A stretch of 36,865 nt of DNA from Herpetosiphonaceae bacterium (lineage in GTDB: Bacteria > Chloroflexota > Chloroflexia > Chloroflexales > Herpetosiphonaceae), in the NCBI GenBank assembly GCA_013538855.1, contig JABXJS010000184.1, positions 1 through 36,865 of the forward strand, read 5' to 3'. Positions within the stretch are counted from its first letter, which is position 1. The number at the start of each line of letters is the position of its first letter. Below the pieces are notes generated by a model. That model did no database searches. It saw only the letters and a program-made list of their open reading frames with translations, and had not been told where the DNA came from. Below are positions 23,829 to 32,951 of the stretch, one piece after another. The translations under genes and the position numbers were made by a program.

Positions 23829-24422
23829 ATGGAAAAACCTTGGGAGATCGATCTGACGGTTTACAGCGATGAGCTGGAGCTGCTGGCCGGGCTACGGCGG
23901 CGCGATCCGCTGGCATGCACGTGCCTGCTCAAGCAGTATGCGCCGCAGCTGTATCGGCTGGCCTCGCGGCTGATGCCCGACCATGCTGCGGCGGAGGATG
24001 TGCTGCAGGAGGGCATGCTCCAGGCCTGCACGCGCATCGACACGTTCGAGGGGCGCAGCTCGCTTGGCTCGTGGCTGCACCGCATCGTCTACAACGCTGC
24101 CCTGATGCAGCTGCGCCGCCCGGCACCACGCACCGTCTCGCTGCACAGCGCCGCCGAGCAGGCGGTGGCCGATGCCAGCCTGTTTGATCCCGGCCCAACC
24201 CCAGACCAGCACAGCCTCATCGACGAGCTACAGAGCCACATCGATGCGGCTGTGCGCACCTTGCCCGAAAACCTACGCCTCGCCCTCATCTTGCGCGATA
24301 TCCAGGGCATGAGCACGCGCGACGCCGCCCACGCGCTGGGCATCAGTGAGTCGGCGCTGAAGGTACGCCTCCACCGCGCCCGCCAGCACGTTCGTGAAAC
24401 ACTCAAGCACTATGTGGAGTAA
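23829..24422 (+). CDS. ECF-type RNA polymerase sigma factor
   Basis: The 197-residue protein has sigma region 2 (about 25-90: LLKQYAPQLYRLASRLMPDHAAAEDVLQEGML, with the core-binding DVLQE) and region 4 (about 130-190: LPENLRLALILRDIQGMSTRDAAHALGISESALKVRLHRAR, a helix-turn-helix for the -35 box). There is no region 1.1 or 3. The start at 23829 has GAGGAG upstream; an earlier in-frame ATG at 23808 precedes that site. I see no anti-sigma gene next to it: downstream lies the convergent RCC1 gene, so control may come from the divergent region with its inverted repeats. Confidence 0.92.
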   Translation: MEKPWEIDLTVYSDELELLAGLRRRDPLACTCLLKQYAPQLYRLASRLMPDHAAAEDVLQEGMLQACTRIDTFEGRSSLGSWLHRIVYNAALMQLRRPAPRTVSLHSAAEQAVADASLFDPGPTPDQHSLIDELQSHIDAAVRTLPENLRLALILRDIQGMSTRDAAHALGISESALKVRLHRARQHVRETLKHYVE

Positions 24423-24495
24423 TCGCGGCACGCGCTCCAGCTGGCAGCCACTGCGCGAAGCGCGCTAGACTCTGGCCGCTCATGGTCCACTGGCC

Positions 24496-27114
24496 TCAGC
24501 GCTGCACAACGGGCAGGAACACCTGCACCAGCGCTGCATCGTTATCAACGATTGTCACCAGCACGCTCGTCGTCGTAAGCGTGGCATATGTCAGCTGAAG
24601 GTTCACGCTGAAGGTCTCGTCGCCCTCATACACAGCATCATTGATCGTTGGAATAACGATGGTCGCGCTCTGCTGGCCCATGGGAATGCTGACCATAGCG
24701 TCGGCTATGCCGGTGAAGTCAGCAGGAGCCTGCGCCGTGCCATCGGTGGTGGAGTACGCAATCGTCGTCGTGATCACAGCAGGCGCATCAAGCGTGAGGG
24801 TTAGCGAGAACGCTGCGCCCTCCGCCACTGGCGCAGCGCCGCTCAGGCTCAAGCGCGGCATAAGCTGCACTGGCTGCGGCAGCGGATGATCGGTTGTGGT
24901 GCCATCGCCAAGCTGGCCCGCCACGTTCAAGCCCCAGCAGGACACGCCGCCCTGCGCCACCAGCGCGCACGTGTGGTACACACCTACGTCGATGGCAATC
25001 GCCGAGGTTAAACCGCTCACCAGCGTTGGTGTCAGCGCATCGGTGGTCGTGCCGTCGCCAAGCTGGCCATGGAAATTGCTGCCCCAGCAGCGTGCTGTCC
25101 CGTCAATCAGCACAGCGCAGGTATGATTATAGCCAGCCTTCAGCGCCAGCACATCCGTCAGACCACTCACCGCCACTGGCGTTGTACTGCTGGTGGTCGT
25201 GCCATCGCCAAGCAGCCCGGTGATGTTCTGGCCCCAGCAGCGCGCTGTGCCATCCGTCAGCACGGCACAGGTGTGATCAAAGCCCGTGCTAACCGCCCGC
25301 ACATGGTCCAGCCCACTGACAGCTACCGGCAGCGCGCGATTCGTTGTGGTCCCGTCGCCAAGCTGCCCAGCATTGTTGAATCCCCAGCAGCGCACCGTGC
25401 CGTCGGCTAGCACGGCACAGGTGTGGCCACCGCCAGCGCTCAGCGCCAGCGTGTCAGTTAGGCCGCTCACCGCCACCGGCGTATGCTGATCCGTTGTGGT
25501 GCCATCGCCGAGCTGCCCACCTGTGTTCCGGCCCCAGCAGCGCGCCGCTCCGTCGGCCAGCACAGCACAGGTGTGGGCACCGCCAGCGCTCAGCGCCAGC
25601 GTGTCAGTCAGGCCGCTCACCGCCACCGGTGTACGCTGATCCGTTGTGGTGCCATCGCCGAGCTGCCCATCCTGATTGTCGCCCCAGCAGCGCGCCGCTC
25701 CGTCGGCCAGCACAGCACATGTATGGTTGTTGCCTGCATCCAGCATCACCGGATTGGTCAGGCCGCTGGTCGCCACTGGCAGTGCGCGATTCGTCGTGGT
25801 CCCGTCGCCAACCTGCCCGTTGACATTGCGCCCCCAGCAGTAGGGCTGAAAGCGCTCGCGCAGCAGACAGGTGTGCAAGCCAGCGGCTGTGATCGACTGC
25901 GCAGTAAACACGGGCTGACGAAGGTTGCCAACAGCCACCGGCATGTGCCGATCCGCTGTCGTCCCATCGCCCAAGGTGCCATTTGCGTTTGCGCCCCAGC
26001 AGCGCGCCGTCCCGTCGGCCAGCAGCGCGCAGCCATGCTCCAGCCCCAGAGCGATCTGCACCGCAGTGTCAAGATCGCTCACCGCCACTGGCGTGTGCCG
26101 ATCAGTCGTCGTTCCATCGCCAAGCTGGCCGTGATTGTTGCTGCCCCAGCAGCGTACCGTCCCATCAACGCGCACGGCGCAGCTACTTTTGAACGCACCA
26201 TGAATGGCAACCACCGCATCGAGGGTGCTCACCGCCGCTGGCGCGTGGCGCTCGGTTGTGGTGCCATCGCCAAGCTGGCCATTGCCATTGTTGCCCCAGC
26301 AGCGCACGCTGCCATCGGCCACTAGCGCACACGCATGATCATAGCCCACGCCCAGCCCTGTCACCTCGGCCAGACCGCTCACCGCCACCGGTGTGTGCTG
26401 ATCTGTCGTCGTCCCATCGCCAAGCTGGCCATGAGTATTGCTGCCCCAGCAGGCCACCGTCCCATCGCCACGCAGTGCGCAGGTAAATAGATGCTGGGCG
26501 CTGATGGCGATCACATTCGTGAGACCGCTCACCGCCACCGGCGTCAGCCGCTGCGTGGTGGTGCCGTCGCCGAGTTGCCCGTAGAGATTACCGCCCCAGC
26601 AGGCCACCGTTCCATCGCCAAGCAGTGCGCAGGTGTGATCAGCAGCGGCAGCGAGCATCTGCACATTGCTCAGACCCACGACCGGCACCGGCGTGTGGCG
26701 ATCATTCGTCGTCCCATCACCGAGCTGCCCGTACTGGTTGAGGCCCCAGCAGCGCACTGTCCCTGCCGCCAGCACGGCGCAGGTATGGTTGGAGCCGCCA
26801 GCGACCATCTGCACTCCAGCAATGGCGCTGACGCTCACAGGGTTCGTACGATTTGTCGTGGTGCCATCGCCCAGCTCTCCGTTGCCATTGCGACCCCAGC
26901 AGCGCAGCGTCCCATCGGTCAGCAGCGCACAGCTGCTGTAGCCGCCGCCGCTGACCTGCGGGTGGCCGGACGCCCCCGGTGATACGCCTGGCGCAAGCTG
27001 GACACGGGCCACCGGCCCCACCGCCAATGTGTTCAGCGGCGGCAGGCTACCAAGCAGCAGCCCAATAATCAGCACTCCCAGCTTCAGCCATAATCTACGT
27101 TCCAACTGCGGCAT
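24496..27114 (-). CDS. Secreted RCC1-repeat protein (7+7) with Calx-beta domain
   Basis: The 872-residue protein has an N-terminal signal peptide (about 1-32, ending in LAVG), then fourteen repeats of about 50 residues with the core HTCAVLADGTxRCWGxNxxGQLGDGTTT, then a Calx-beta domain (about 750-855: FSLTLTLDAPA, YSTTDGTA, DETFSVNL) and the end FLPVVQR. RCC1 repeats form seven-bladed propellers. A longer, odd linker lies between repeats 7 and 8, so this is probably two propellers in tandem. Each repeat keeps two cysteines, likely disulfide-bonded outside the cell. AGGAG precedes the start at 27114. Repeats 9 and 10 are nearly identical in DNA, a recent duplication. Likely a cell-surface or matrix protein; its ligand is unknown. 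Confidence 0.92.
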   Translation of the reverse strand: MPQLERRLWLKLGVLIIGLLLGSLPPLNTLAVGPVARVQLAPGVSPGASGHPQVSGGGYSSCALLTDGTLRCWGRNGNGELGDGTTTNRTNPVSVSAIAGVQMVAGGSNHTCAVLAAGTVRCWGLNQYGQLGDGTTNDRHTPVPVVGLSNVQMLAAAADHTCALLGDGTVACWGGNLYGQLGDGTTTQRLTPVAVSGLTNVIAISAQHLFTCALRGDGTVACWGSNTHGQLGDGTTTDQHTPVAVSGLAEVTGLGVGYDHACALVADGSVRCWGNNGNGQLGDGTTTERHAPAAVSTLDAVVAIHGAFKSSCAVRVDGTVRCWGSNNHGQLGDGTTTDRHTPVAVSDLDTAVQIALGLEHGCALLADGTARCWGANANGTLGDGTTADRHMPVAVGNLRQPVFTAQSITAAGLHTCLLRERFQPYCWGRNVNGQVGDGTTTNRALPVATSGLTNPVMLDAGNNHTCAVLADGAARCWGDNQDGQLGDGTTTDQRTPVAVSGLTDTLALSAGGAHTCAVLADGAARCWGRNTGGQLGDGTTTDQHTPVAVSGLTDTLALSAGGGHTCAVLADGTVRCWGFNNAGQLGDGTTTNRALPVAVSGLDHVRAVSTGFDHTCAVLTDGTARCWGQNITGLLGDGTTTSSTTPVAVSGLTDVLALKAGYNHTCAVLIDGTARCWGSNFHGQLGDGTTTDALTPTLVSGLTSAIAIDVGVYHTCALVAQGGVSCWGLNVAGQLGDGTTTDHPLPQPVQLMPRLSLSGAAPVAEGAAFSLTLTLDAPAVITTTIAYSTTDGTAQAPADFTGIADAMVSIPMGQQSATIVIPTINDAVYEGDETFSVNLQLTYATLTTTSVLVTIVDNDAALVQVFLPVVQR

Positions 27115-27713
27115 GACATACTCCTAACATACTAGGTCACCCTGTCACAAAAAAACGAACAATGGCACAGAATCATTCAGCAGCACACATTGAACTGCTG
27201 GCCAAGTATGCTACTCGATTGGTCCTCCGTGTGATTGCCCAAAACCAGGCCCAGGGCAATCCCCCCCCACCGAGCGGGACGCCGAGCCGCAGGCGCTTGC
27301 AACATACCAGCCTGCGCTTAACCACAACGCTGCATTTCAGCATATAAACACGTATGAGCGCCGCTCGTGCAGGCCCAGGAGGCTTGAGGGGAAGCTGCGG
27401 TTGGAATGGGTGTTAGTGTACCACACCAATGGCTACAATCTGCCCCGTTAGGCAGCGCCAGTAACTAACAGCGTGCCACACAGTACAGGGTAGCGGCGCT
27501 AGACGGCGCAATGCAGAAGGCATATGGGGCTGCGCGGTCGTTATAGAGCAAGAAAAAGCGCCGTGCTCGCTCGCGCGCCACGCTGCGCGCCCTGGCTCCG
27601 TTGTCGACCCTAACGGGTACCCGCGCCCGTCCTTTGGCCTAGCGCCGAGCGGCCCCGCCATCCAGCCCGGTGCGCGGGGTGCCCTTTGGGCCGTTGAGCA
27701 GTGGGCTAGGCGC
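27115..27713. other. Gene-free 600 bases with dispersed repeat element B
   Basis: No credible gene is seen. Near the RCC1 gene there is a T-rich tract on the minus strand and GTGACAGGGTGAC, a short direct repeat that could belong to its promoter. Element B at 27605-27646 (CGACCCTAACGG, then CTAGCGCC) matches element A behind the hybrid kinase. The part next to the hypothetical gene is GC-rich with many short stems, such as GCCC-TTT-GGGC. Confidence 0.5.
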
Positions 27714-28652
27714 TCACTCGCCGTACTCGTCATGCTCGCCAAAAAGAATGGCGCGGATGGGCCAGTCCTTGGAGTCCATATCGCCACAGTACATGCGCAA
27801 ATGCCCGGGAACCGCAGCATACGCGCTGCGCAGGCGCTCTTTCGCTGCTGGCGCAGGGTCACGCTGATAGTCAGCGAAGGCGGCTCTGCATGTTTTGAGC
27901 GCGCCAGGTGCACCATTGAGGATTGCCAGCACATCAGCGATCTCTTTGCTGCGCTCGCCTGGCTCAATGGGCCAGTGGCCCTGCACGCTGCGCCAGCATC
28001 CAAGGCCCTCTATCTCTACCCAGCTGCCATCAGCCACGCTGGTGCCCACCTCGCCGCGCTCCAGCTGCTCGATCAGCGTCGCCGTCGAGAGCAGATCACC
28101 AGCCATGCGCAGCTGACACATCCCATCAGCGTAGATCGCGCCAGGGGTAAGCACATAGGATGCGCCATCGCGCAGCAGCAGCGGCACACGGCGGCCGAGG
28201 ATGTCCGCGCCGTCGGCGGCCAGGCGCTGAAAGTACTCATCGGCGAGGCCGAGCTTGGCAATCCGCGCCTTGCTATTCGGGCCAAACGGCCGCGACGCCT
28301 CGCCCTCTAGATCAACCAGCTCAGCGCGCTGTGGGTTGAGCGCAGTCACCACAGCCTCGACCTGCTCAACGAGGTCGGCGACGCTGAGCTGCCACTCGGC
28401 GGCGTCTACCTTGCAGAAGCCAAGATTATGGACCGAGACATGGGCACCGAGCGGCGGCTGGAGCGCGATCCAGCCTGTCTGCGCCTTGCGCCGAAACAGC
28501 GCGAGATCGAGCATATCCCAGCAGTCGACCACGCCATCGGCGTAGACGCCCAGCAGATCAAAGTAGTAGCCTCGATTGTTGATAAAGCTCGGCAAACCGC
28601 GGCCGTAGGTCTTGCCCAGCGGCTGTGTGCGCACAATCGGCCAACTCTGCAT
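27714..28652 (-). CDS. Conserved-looking hypothetical protein
   Basis: The 312-residue protein starts MQSWPIVRTQPLGKTYGRGLPSFINNRGYYF. It has no signal peptide or membrane helices. The start at 28652 has GGAGG nine bases upstream; an in-frame ATG at 28730 precedes that site. Visible are aromatic-rich segments (GVYADGVVDCWDMLDLALFRR near 37-57), DLVEQVEAVVTALNP, a second block (RRVPLLLRDGASYVLTPGAIYADGMCQL) that echoes the first in its YADG motif, and an acidic C-terminus. The echo suggests two related halves. I do not recognise a family and give no function. It diverges from the monooxygenase-SDR operon. Confidence 0.7.
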   Translation of the reverse strand: MQSWPIVRTQPLGKTYGRGLPSFINNRGYYFDLLGVYADGVVDCWDMLDLALFRRKAQTGWIALQPPLGAHVSVHNLGFCKVDAAEWQLSVADLVEQVEAVVTALNPQRAELVDLEGEASRPFGPNSKARIAKLGLADEYFQRLAADGADILGRRVPLLLRDGASYVLTPGAIYADGMCQLRMAGDLLSTATLIEQLERGEVGTSVADGSWVEIEGLGCWRSVQGHWPIEPGERSKEIADVLAILNGAPGALKTCRAAFADYQRDPAPAAKERLRSAYAAVPGHLRMYCGDMDSKDWPIRAILFGEHDEYGE

Positions 28653-28847
28653 ACAATGCCTCCATAGTGTTTGGGCTATGCGACAATGCCCATCATAGAA
28701 GAACTTAGCGCTGTCCACAAGCATCTGCACCGCTCTAGCGCTATGTTCAGACGAAAAGCAGGCTCCAATCTGCGCAACCTATGCGATACTTTAACGGAAC
28801 CCTGCGTACCCGCGCAGTTGGCCTCCCTGAGAAAGGACGACACACCT

Positions 28848-30344
28848 ATGACCACCGACCACGTCGATGTGCTGATTGTCGGAGCGGGCCTCTCCGGCAT
28901 CGGCGCAGCCTACTATCTGCAAACCCGCTGCCCTAATCGAAGCTACACAATTCTTGAGGGCCGTAGCGCGATTGGCGGCACCTGGGATCTCTTTCGCTAC
29001 CCTGGCGTGCGCTCCGACTCGGATATGTACACGCTGGGCTACTCGTTTCGCCCCTGGCACAACCCCAAGGCTATCGCCGACGGCCCCGCCATCCTCGACT
29101 ATCTGCACGAGACCGCCGCCGCCTACGGCATCGACCGCCAGATTCGCTTCAACCACCGCGTGCGCCGCGCCGCCTGGTCCTCCGCCGACGCCCGCTGGAC
29201 CGTTGAGGCCGAGGTTGGCCCCGCCAAGCAGGCAGTGCGCCTCACCTGCAACTTTCTGTATATGTGCACCGGCTACTACGACTATGCCCAGGGCTACACG
29301 CCGGACTGGCCGACGCTGGCGCAGTTCGACGGCGAGGTCATCCATCCGCAGCACTGGCCGGAGCACTTCGACTACACCGACAAGCGCGTGCTCGTGATTG
29401 GCAGCGGCGCAACAGCGGTGACGCTGGTGCCAGCGCTGGCCGCCAAGGCCGCCCACGTCACCATGCTCCAGCGCTCGCCGACCTACGTCGTATCCATGCC
29501 GGAGCAGGATAAAATCGCCAACTGGCTGCGCCGTCGCCTGCCGCAGCGGCTGGCCCACGGCATCGTGCGCTGGAAGAATGTGCTGCTGGGCATGTACTTC
29601 TACAATCTTATGCGGGCGCTGCCAAAGATGAGCAAGCGCACCTTGATCAAAGGCGTGCGCCAGGAGCTTGGGGCCAGCTACGATGTGCAAACGCACTTTA
29701 CACCACGCTATAACCCATGGGATCAGCGCCTGTGCCTCGTGCCAGATGGCGATCTCTTCGCCGCGCTCCGCTCCGGCAAGGCCAGCGTTGTCACCGCCGA
29801 GATCGACAGCTTCACGCCCAGCGGCGTGCGCCTGCGCTCGGGCCAGGAGCTAGCCGCCGATGTAATCATCACCGCCACTGGCCTGGTGATGAAGCTGATG
29901 AGCGGCGTGCAACTGCTCGTCGATGGCCAGCCGGTGGAGCTAGCCAGCACCATGAGCTACAAGGGCATGATGTATAGCGGCATCCCCAACCTCGCCTCGG
30001 CCATCGGCTACACGAATGCCTCGTGGACGCTGAAGTGCGAGCTGACCTCGCGCTACGTTTGCCGCCTGCTCAACTACATGGATCGCCACGGCTATGTCCA
30101 GTGCATGCCGCTCAAGCACGACACGAGCGTCAGCGCCGAGCCAGCGGTCAATCTGACCTCCGGCTATGTCCAGCGCGCGCTGGCAGCGCTGCCGCGCCAA
30201 GGCTCGAAGCGGCCATGGAAAGTCTATCAGAACTACCTGCTCGATATGCTGATGTTCCGCTTCGGCTCGGTCGATGATGGCACCATGGAGTTTTCACGCA
30301 CGCCGATCCGCAGCCTGACCGCCGCCAAAGGCGGTGCCGCATGA
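28848..30344 (+). CDS. Flavin-dependent monooxygenase, EthA/Baeyer-Villiger type
   Basis: The 498-residue protein has an FAD Rossmann motif GAGLSG at 12-17, the Baeyer-Villiger fingerprint FDGEVIHPQHWP (F-x-G-x3-H-x3-W-P) near 161-172, and an NADPH Rossmann motif GSGATAVTL near 184-192. GTWDLFRYPGVRSDSDMYT near 43-61 is typical of the EthA-like branch. It would insert oxygen into ketones or oxidise sulfur or nitrogen groups using NADPH and O2. The start at 28848 follows AAAGGA by about 10 bases; the open frame extends upstream to 28671 but without conserved sequence. Its stop overlaps the SDR gene by ATGA. Confidence 0.92.
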   Translation: MTTDHVDVLIVGAGLSGIGAAYYLQTRCPNRSYTILEGRSAIGGTWDLFRYPGVRSDSDMYTLGYSFRPWHNPKAIADGPAILDYLHETAAAYGIDRQIRFNHRVRRAAWSSADARWTVEAEVGPAKQAVRLTCNFLYMCTGYYDYAQGYTPDWPTLAQFDGEVIHPQHWPEHFDYTDKRVLVIGSGATAVTLVPALAAKAAHVTMLQRSPTYVVSMPEQDKIANWLRRRLPQRLAHGIVRWKNVLLGMYFYNLMRALPKMSKRTLIKGVRQELGASYDVQTHFTPRYNPWDQRLCLVPDGDLFAALRSGKASVVTAEIDSFTPSGVRLRSGQELAADVIITATGLVMKLMSGVQLLVDGQPVELASTMSYKGMMYSGIPNLASAIGYTNASWTLKCELTSRYVCRLLNYMDRHGYVQCMPLKHDTSVSAEPAVNLTSGYVQRALAALPRQGSKRPWKVYQNYLLDMLMFRFGSVDDGTMEFSRTPIRSLTAAKGGAA

Positions 30345-31186
30345 GCAAGCCACCACTGCGACTGGCTGGCCGCACCGCTGTTGTCACTGGCGCAGCCAGC
30401 GGAATTGGGCGCGCTGTGGCCAGTGCGCTAGCGCTGCGCGGCTGCAACCTAGCGCTGGCCGACAAAAACAGCGGCGGCTTGACCGAGACAGCCGAGCACA
30501 TCGCCAAGTATGCCGTTCAGGTCAGCTGCCACGCGCTTGATGTTGCCGATGCCGCCGCCGTGGCGCAGTTTCCCAGCGTGGTCACAGCGCAGCATGGCGG
30601 TGTCGATGTGCTGGTCAACAACGCCGGCGTCGCGCTCGGCGGCACCTTCGAGCAGCTGAGCGACGAAGAGTTCGAGTGGCTGTTCGCGATCAATTTTCGC
30701 GGTGTCGTGCGCATGACCCGCGCGTTCCTGCCGCTGCTCAAGGCTAGCGATGATGCTCGCCTTGTCAATATGTCAAGTATCTTCGGTATCGTGGCCCCGC
30801 CAGGCCAGACAGCCTATGCCGCCAGTAAGTTCGCCGTGCGCGGCTTCTCCGAGGCACTGCGCCAAGAGCTACAGGGCACAGCGGTTGGTGTCACCGTGGT
30901 GCATCCTGGCGGCGTAGCCACAGCCATCGCCAACAGTGCCCGCATCGCCGCAGCGCCGGGCCTGCCCAGCGCAGAGCTAGAGCGTGAGCGTGCAGCGTTT
31001 AACGCTCTGCTGCGGCTGCCGCCAGCGGTTGCCGCGGAGACAATTGTGCGCGCGATTGAGCAGCGCAAAGCCCGTGTAATCGTCGGCAACGATGCCAAGC
31101 TGATGGCGCTGATCGAGCGTATTATGCCCGTCTCGTACTGGTCGGTCATCGGTCGGCTGATGCAGCTAGCGCGGAAGCGCAGCTAG
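30341..31186 (+). CDS. Short-chain dehydrogenase/reductase
   Basis: The 281-residue classical SDR has the cofactor loop TGAASGIG at 16-23, the NNAG motif near 90, the catalytic Ser in NMSSIFG and the YAASK active-site pair near 158-162. The C-terminus has an extended, basic end. The ATGA overlap with the monooxygenase gene suggests the two act on one substrate: the SDR could make the ketone from an alcohol or use the product. Pairs of EthA-like monooxygenase and SDR are known in actinobacteria. Confidence 0.93.
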   Translation: MSKPPLRLAGRTAVVTGAASGIGRAVASALALRGCNLALADKNSGGLTETAEHIAKYAVQVSCHALDVADAAAVAQFPSVVTAQHGGVDVLVNNAGVALGGTFEQLSDEEFEWLFAINFRGVVRMTRAFLPLLKASDDARLVNMSSIFGIVAPPGQTAYAASKFAVRGFSEALRQELQGTAVGVTVVHPGGVATAIANSARIAAAPGLPSAELERERAAFNALLRLPPAVAAETIVRAIEQRKARVIVGNDAKLMALIERIMPVSYWSVIGRLMQLARKRS

Positions 31187-31224
31187 CGTGTCTATAGCTG
31201 CCGTAAAGTCCCATCAACCATTAA

Positions 31225-31256
31225 TATACTGTTAATTTCGTGTGCTCTATACTGTT
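31225..31256 (+). promoter_or_regulatory. Repeated TATACTGTT boxes before the peptidase gene
   Basis: TATACTGTT occurs at 31225-31233 and 31248-31256 in an AT-rich stretch directly before the secreted peptidase gene. Each TATACT is a good -10 box; no clear -35 box is seen, so activator help or tandem promoters are possible. Confidence 0.4.
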
Positions 31257-31292
31257 CCGCGTAGGCTTCTAATGAAAGGAACATGGTCACGT

Positions 31293-32204
31293 ATGACACG
31301 CACGCGCTGGATGTTTCTTACCATGGTGTTGATGTTCGCACTGTTGGTCGTTCCTACGCGCCACGCCTCGGCGGCCGTCGCCTGGCCCGTGATTAAAGCG
31401 GGCAACACAGGCGAAAGCGTCTGCACATTGCAGGCGATGCTGCGCCAAGCTGGCTACACGGCTGTCAGCTACAACTGTAGCTTCGACAGCGCCACCACCA
31501 CTGCTGTGAAGCAGTACCAGACCGCCAATGGCCTCACGTCAGATGGCATCGTCGGAACAAACACCTGGGAGTCGATCACCAGTCGCTCATCGTCGCTGGT
31601 GCAGCAGGGCAGCAACAACCTTGTGGTCAACGCGCTCCAGCGCCAGCTCAAGAACAACTATGGCTTCAATCTCACCATCGATGGTGCCTTCGGCAGCGGC
31701 ACCAAGGCCAAAGTTGTATCGTTTCAGAAGGGCGTGAACCTCAGCGCCGATGGTGTCGTTGGCCGCAACACCTGGTTCCAGCTGATCTCTGGCGATACGG
31801 CGCGTATCCGCCACAGCAGCGCCCTGTCACAGCTCAACGGTGCTGGCATCAGCGTAACATCATCAGGTGTCGTTACCGCAGATCGCACGACCAACCCATC
31901 CACCTCGCTAGAGCAGATGCGCCAAAACACCGTCAGCGGCCTGATCAGCTTCAAGAGCGCCTCGGGCTGCGCGGTCACCGTCACCGGCGGCACCGAGAAC
32001 TACATCCACTCCGGCGGCACCTACAGCCACTGGACCGGCTACAAAATCGACATCTCCTACACTACGTGCGTCACCAACTACATCCAGGGTCACTTCACCT
32101 ATGCTGGGCAGCGCAGCGATGGCGCGGCGCTCTACAAAGACTCCGCTGGCAACATCTACGCCAATGAGTCCTTCGCCGGTCACTGGGATATTCTGTACTA
32201 TTAA
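31293..32204 (+). CDS. Secreted protein with two PG-binding domains and an M15-like peptidase domain
   Basis: The 303-residue protein has a signal peptide (about 1-28, ending HASAAVA), then two peptidoglycan-binding domains of type 1 (about 32-92: VCTLQAMLRQAGY, FDSATTTAVKQYQ, DGIVGTNTW; and about 105-165 with the same pattern). The C-terminal part has GTYSHWTGYKIDI and, at the very end, AGHWDILYY. These fit the zinc ligands of M15/VanY-type peptidases (S-H-x2-G-x3-D and H-W-D), so it probably cuts peptidoglycan cross-links or stem peptides outside the cell. ATG at 31272 is an alternative start; AAAGGA favours 31293, although its spacing is long. Followed by a strong terminator. Confidence 0.85.
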   Translation: MTRTRWMFLTMVLMFALLVVPTRHASAAVAWPVIKAGNTGESVCTLQAMLRQAGYTAVSYNCSFDSATTTAVKQYQTANGLTSDGIVGTNTWESITSRSSSLVQQGSNNLVVNALQRQLKNNYGFNLTIDGAFGSGTKAKVVSFQKGVNLSADGVVGRNTWFQLISGDTARIRHSSALSQLNGAGISVTSSGVVTADRTTNPSTSLEQMRQNTVSGLISFKSASGCAVTVTGGTENYIHSGGTYSHWTGYKIDISYTTCVTNYIQGHFTYAGQRSDGAALYKDSAGNIYANESFAGHWDILYY

Positions 32205-32225
32205 GCCCAAGTACGCTTGAGCATG

Positions 32226-32256
32226 CAGCGGCCGTGGAGCTATTCCACGGCCGCTG
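32226..32256 (+). terminator. Intrinsic terminator of the peptidase gene
   Basis: CAGCGGCCGTGGA (32226-32238) and TCCACGGCCGCTG (32244-32256) form a perfect 13-bp stem with the loop GCTAT, followed by TTTGGTT. Confidence 0.8.
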
Positions 32257-32315
32257 TTTGGTTGCCAATGGTGTAGGAAGCGCCTTCCACACGCCAGCCA
32301 CGGCGCTACTCGCCG

Positions 32316-32951
32316 CTAGTCGAGCGCACGCGCGACCGTAAGGCCCTGGACCTGGAGCGCGCCAGCCTGGCGCAGAGCGACGGCGCAGGCGCTCAGCGTG
32401 GCCCCAGTGGTCAGCACATCGTCGATCAACAGCACACGCGCTGGCGGCGGCGGGCCATGCCACGTGAACGCAGCCTGCACATTCACAGCCCGCTCGGCCT
32501 TGGAGCGGCCCACCTGCTGGCCGGTATCGCGCAGGCGCTGCAGCTGGTCGCAGACTGGCAGCCGCCAGCGCTGGCCAAGGTGCTGGGCCAGCAGCGCCGC
32601 CTGGTTAAAGCCGCGCTCGCGCAGGCGCGCCCGGTAGAGCGGCACCGGCACCAGCGCAGCTGGCTCCCAGGGTAGATGCGGCTCCAGCAGCTGTGCCAGC
32701 GCCATGCCAAGCTGGCGCTGCCCCTGATATTTGAAGGCGTGAATCGTCTGGCGCACAATCGAGGTGAAGGCATACACACCCTGGACACGCTCCAGCGGAC
32801 TATCGGCAGGCAGGCGGCGCAGGCGCTGTGGCGGCGCGAGCGGCACGCAGGCGGCCATACAGCTGGCGCACAGCCCAGCGCCACGGCGGCGACAGGCGAC
32901 GCAGTGCGGCGGATAGATCCAGCTTAGCAGCAGCTCAAGCAGGTTGTGCAT
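32316..32951 (-). CDS. comF: ComF family phosphoribosyltransferase-like protein
   Basis: The 211-residue protein has the ComF layout: an N-terminal zinc ribbon (CVAC at about 17-20, CASC at about 28-31), a middle AFKYQGQRQLG segment with VPVPLYRARLRERGFNQAALLA, and a C-terminal PRPP-binding loop VLLIDDVLTTGATL. ComF is needed for DNA uptake in naturally competent bacteria, acting in the cytoplasm with the ComFA helicase; a wider role in nucleotide salvage has been suggested. AAAGGAG lies six bases before the start. No other competence gene is near. Confidence 0.92.
   Translation of the reverse strand: MHNLLELLLSWIYPPHCVACRRRGAGLCASCMAACVPLAPPQRLRRLPADSPLERVQGVYAFTSIVRQTIHAFKYQGQRQLGMALAQLLEPHLPWEPAALVPVPLYRARLRERGFNQAALLAQHLGQRWRLPVCDQLQRLRDTGQQVGRSKAERAVNVQAAFTWHGPPPPARVLLIDDVLTTGATLSACAVALRQAGALQVQGLTVARALD

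Noticed and set aside
25400-25800. CRISPR-like regular repeats
   Set aside because: The 150-base period is the coding repeat of the RCC1 protein; no short repeats with unique spacers are present.
25483-26325. 280-codon plus-strand frame with repeats
   Set aside because: Antisense of the RCC1 repeats; its repetition only mirrors the 150-base coding repeats.
28791-29696. 301-codon minus-strand frame
   Set aside because: Antisense to the well-supported flavin monooxygenase; composition and lack of motifs mark it as a shadow.
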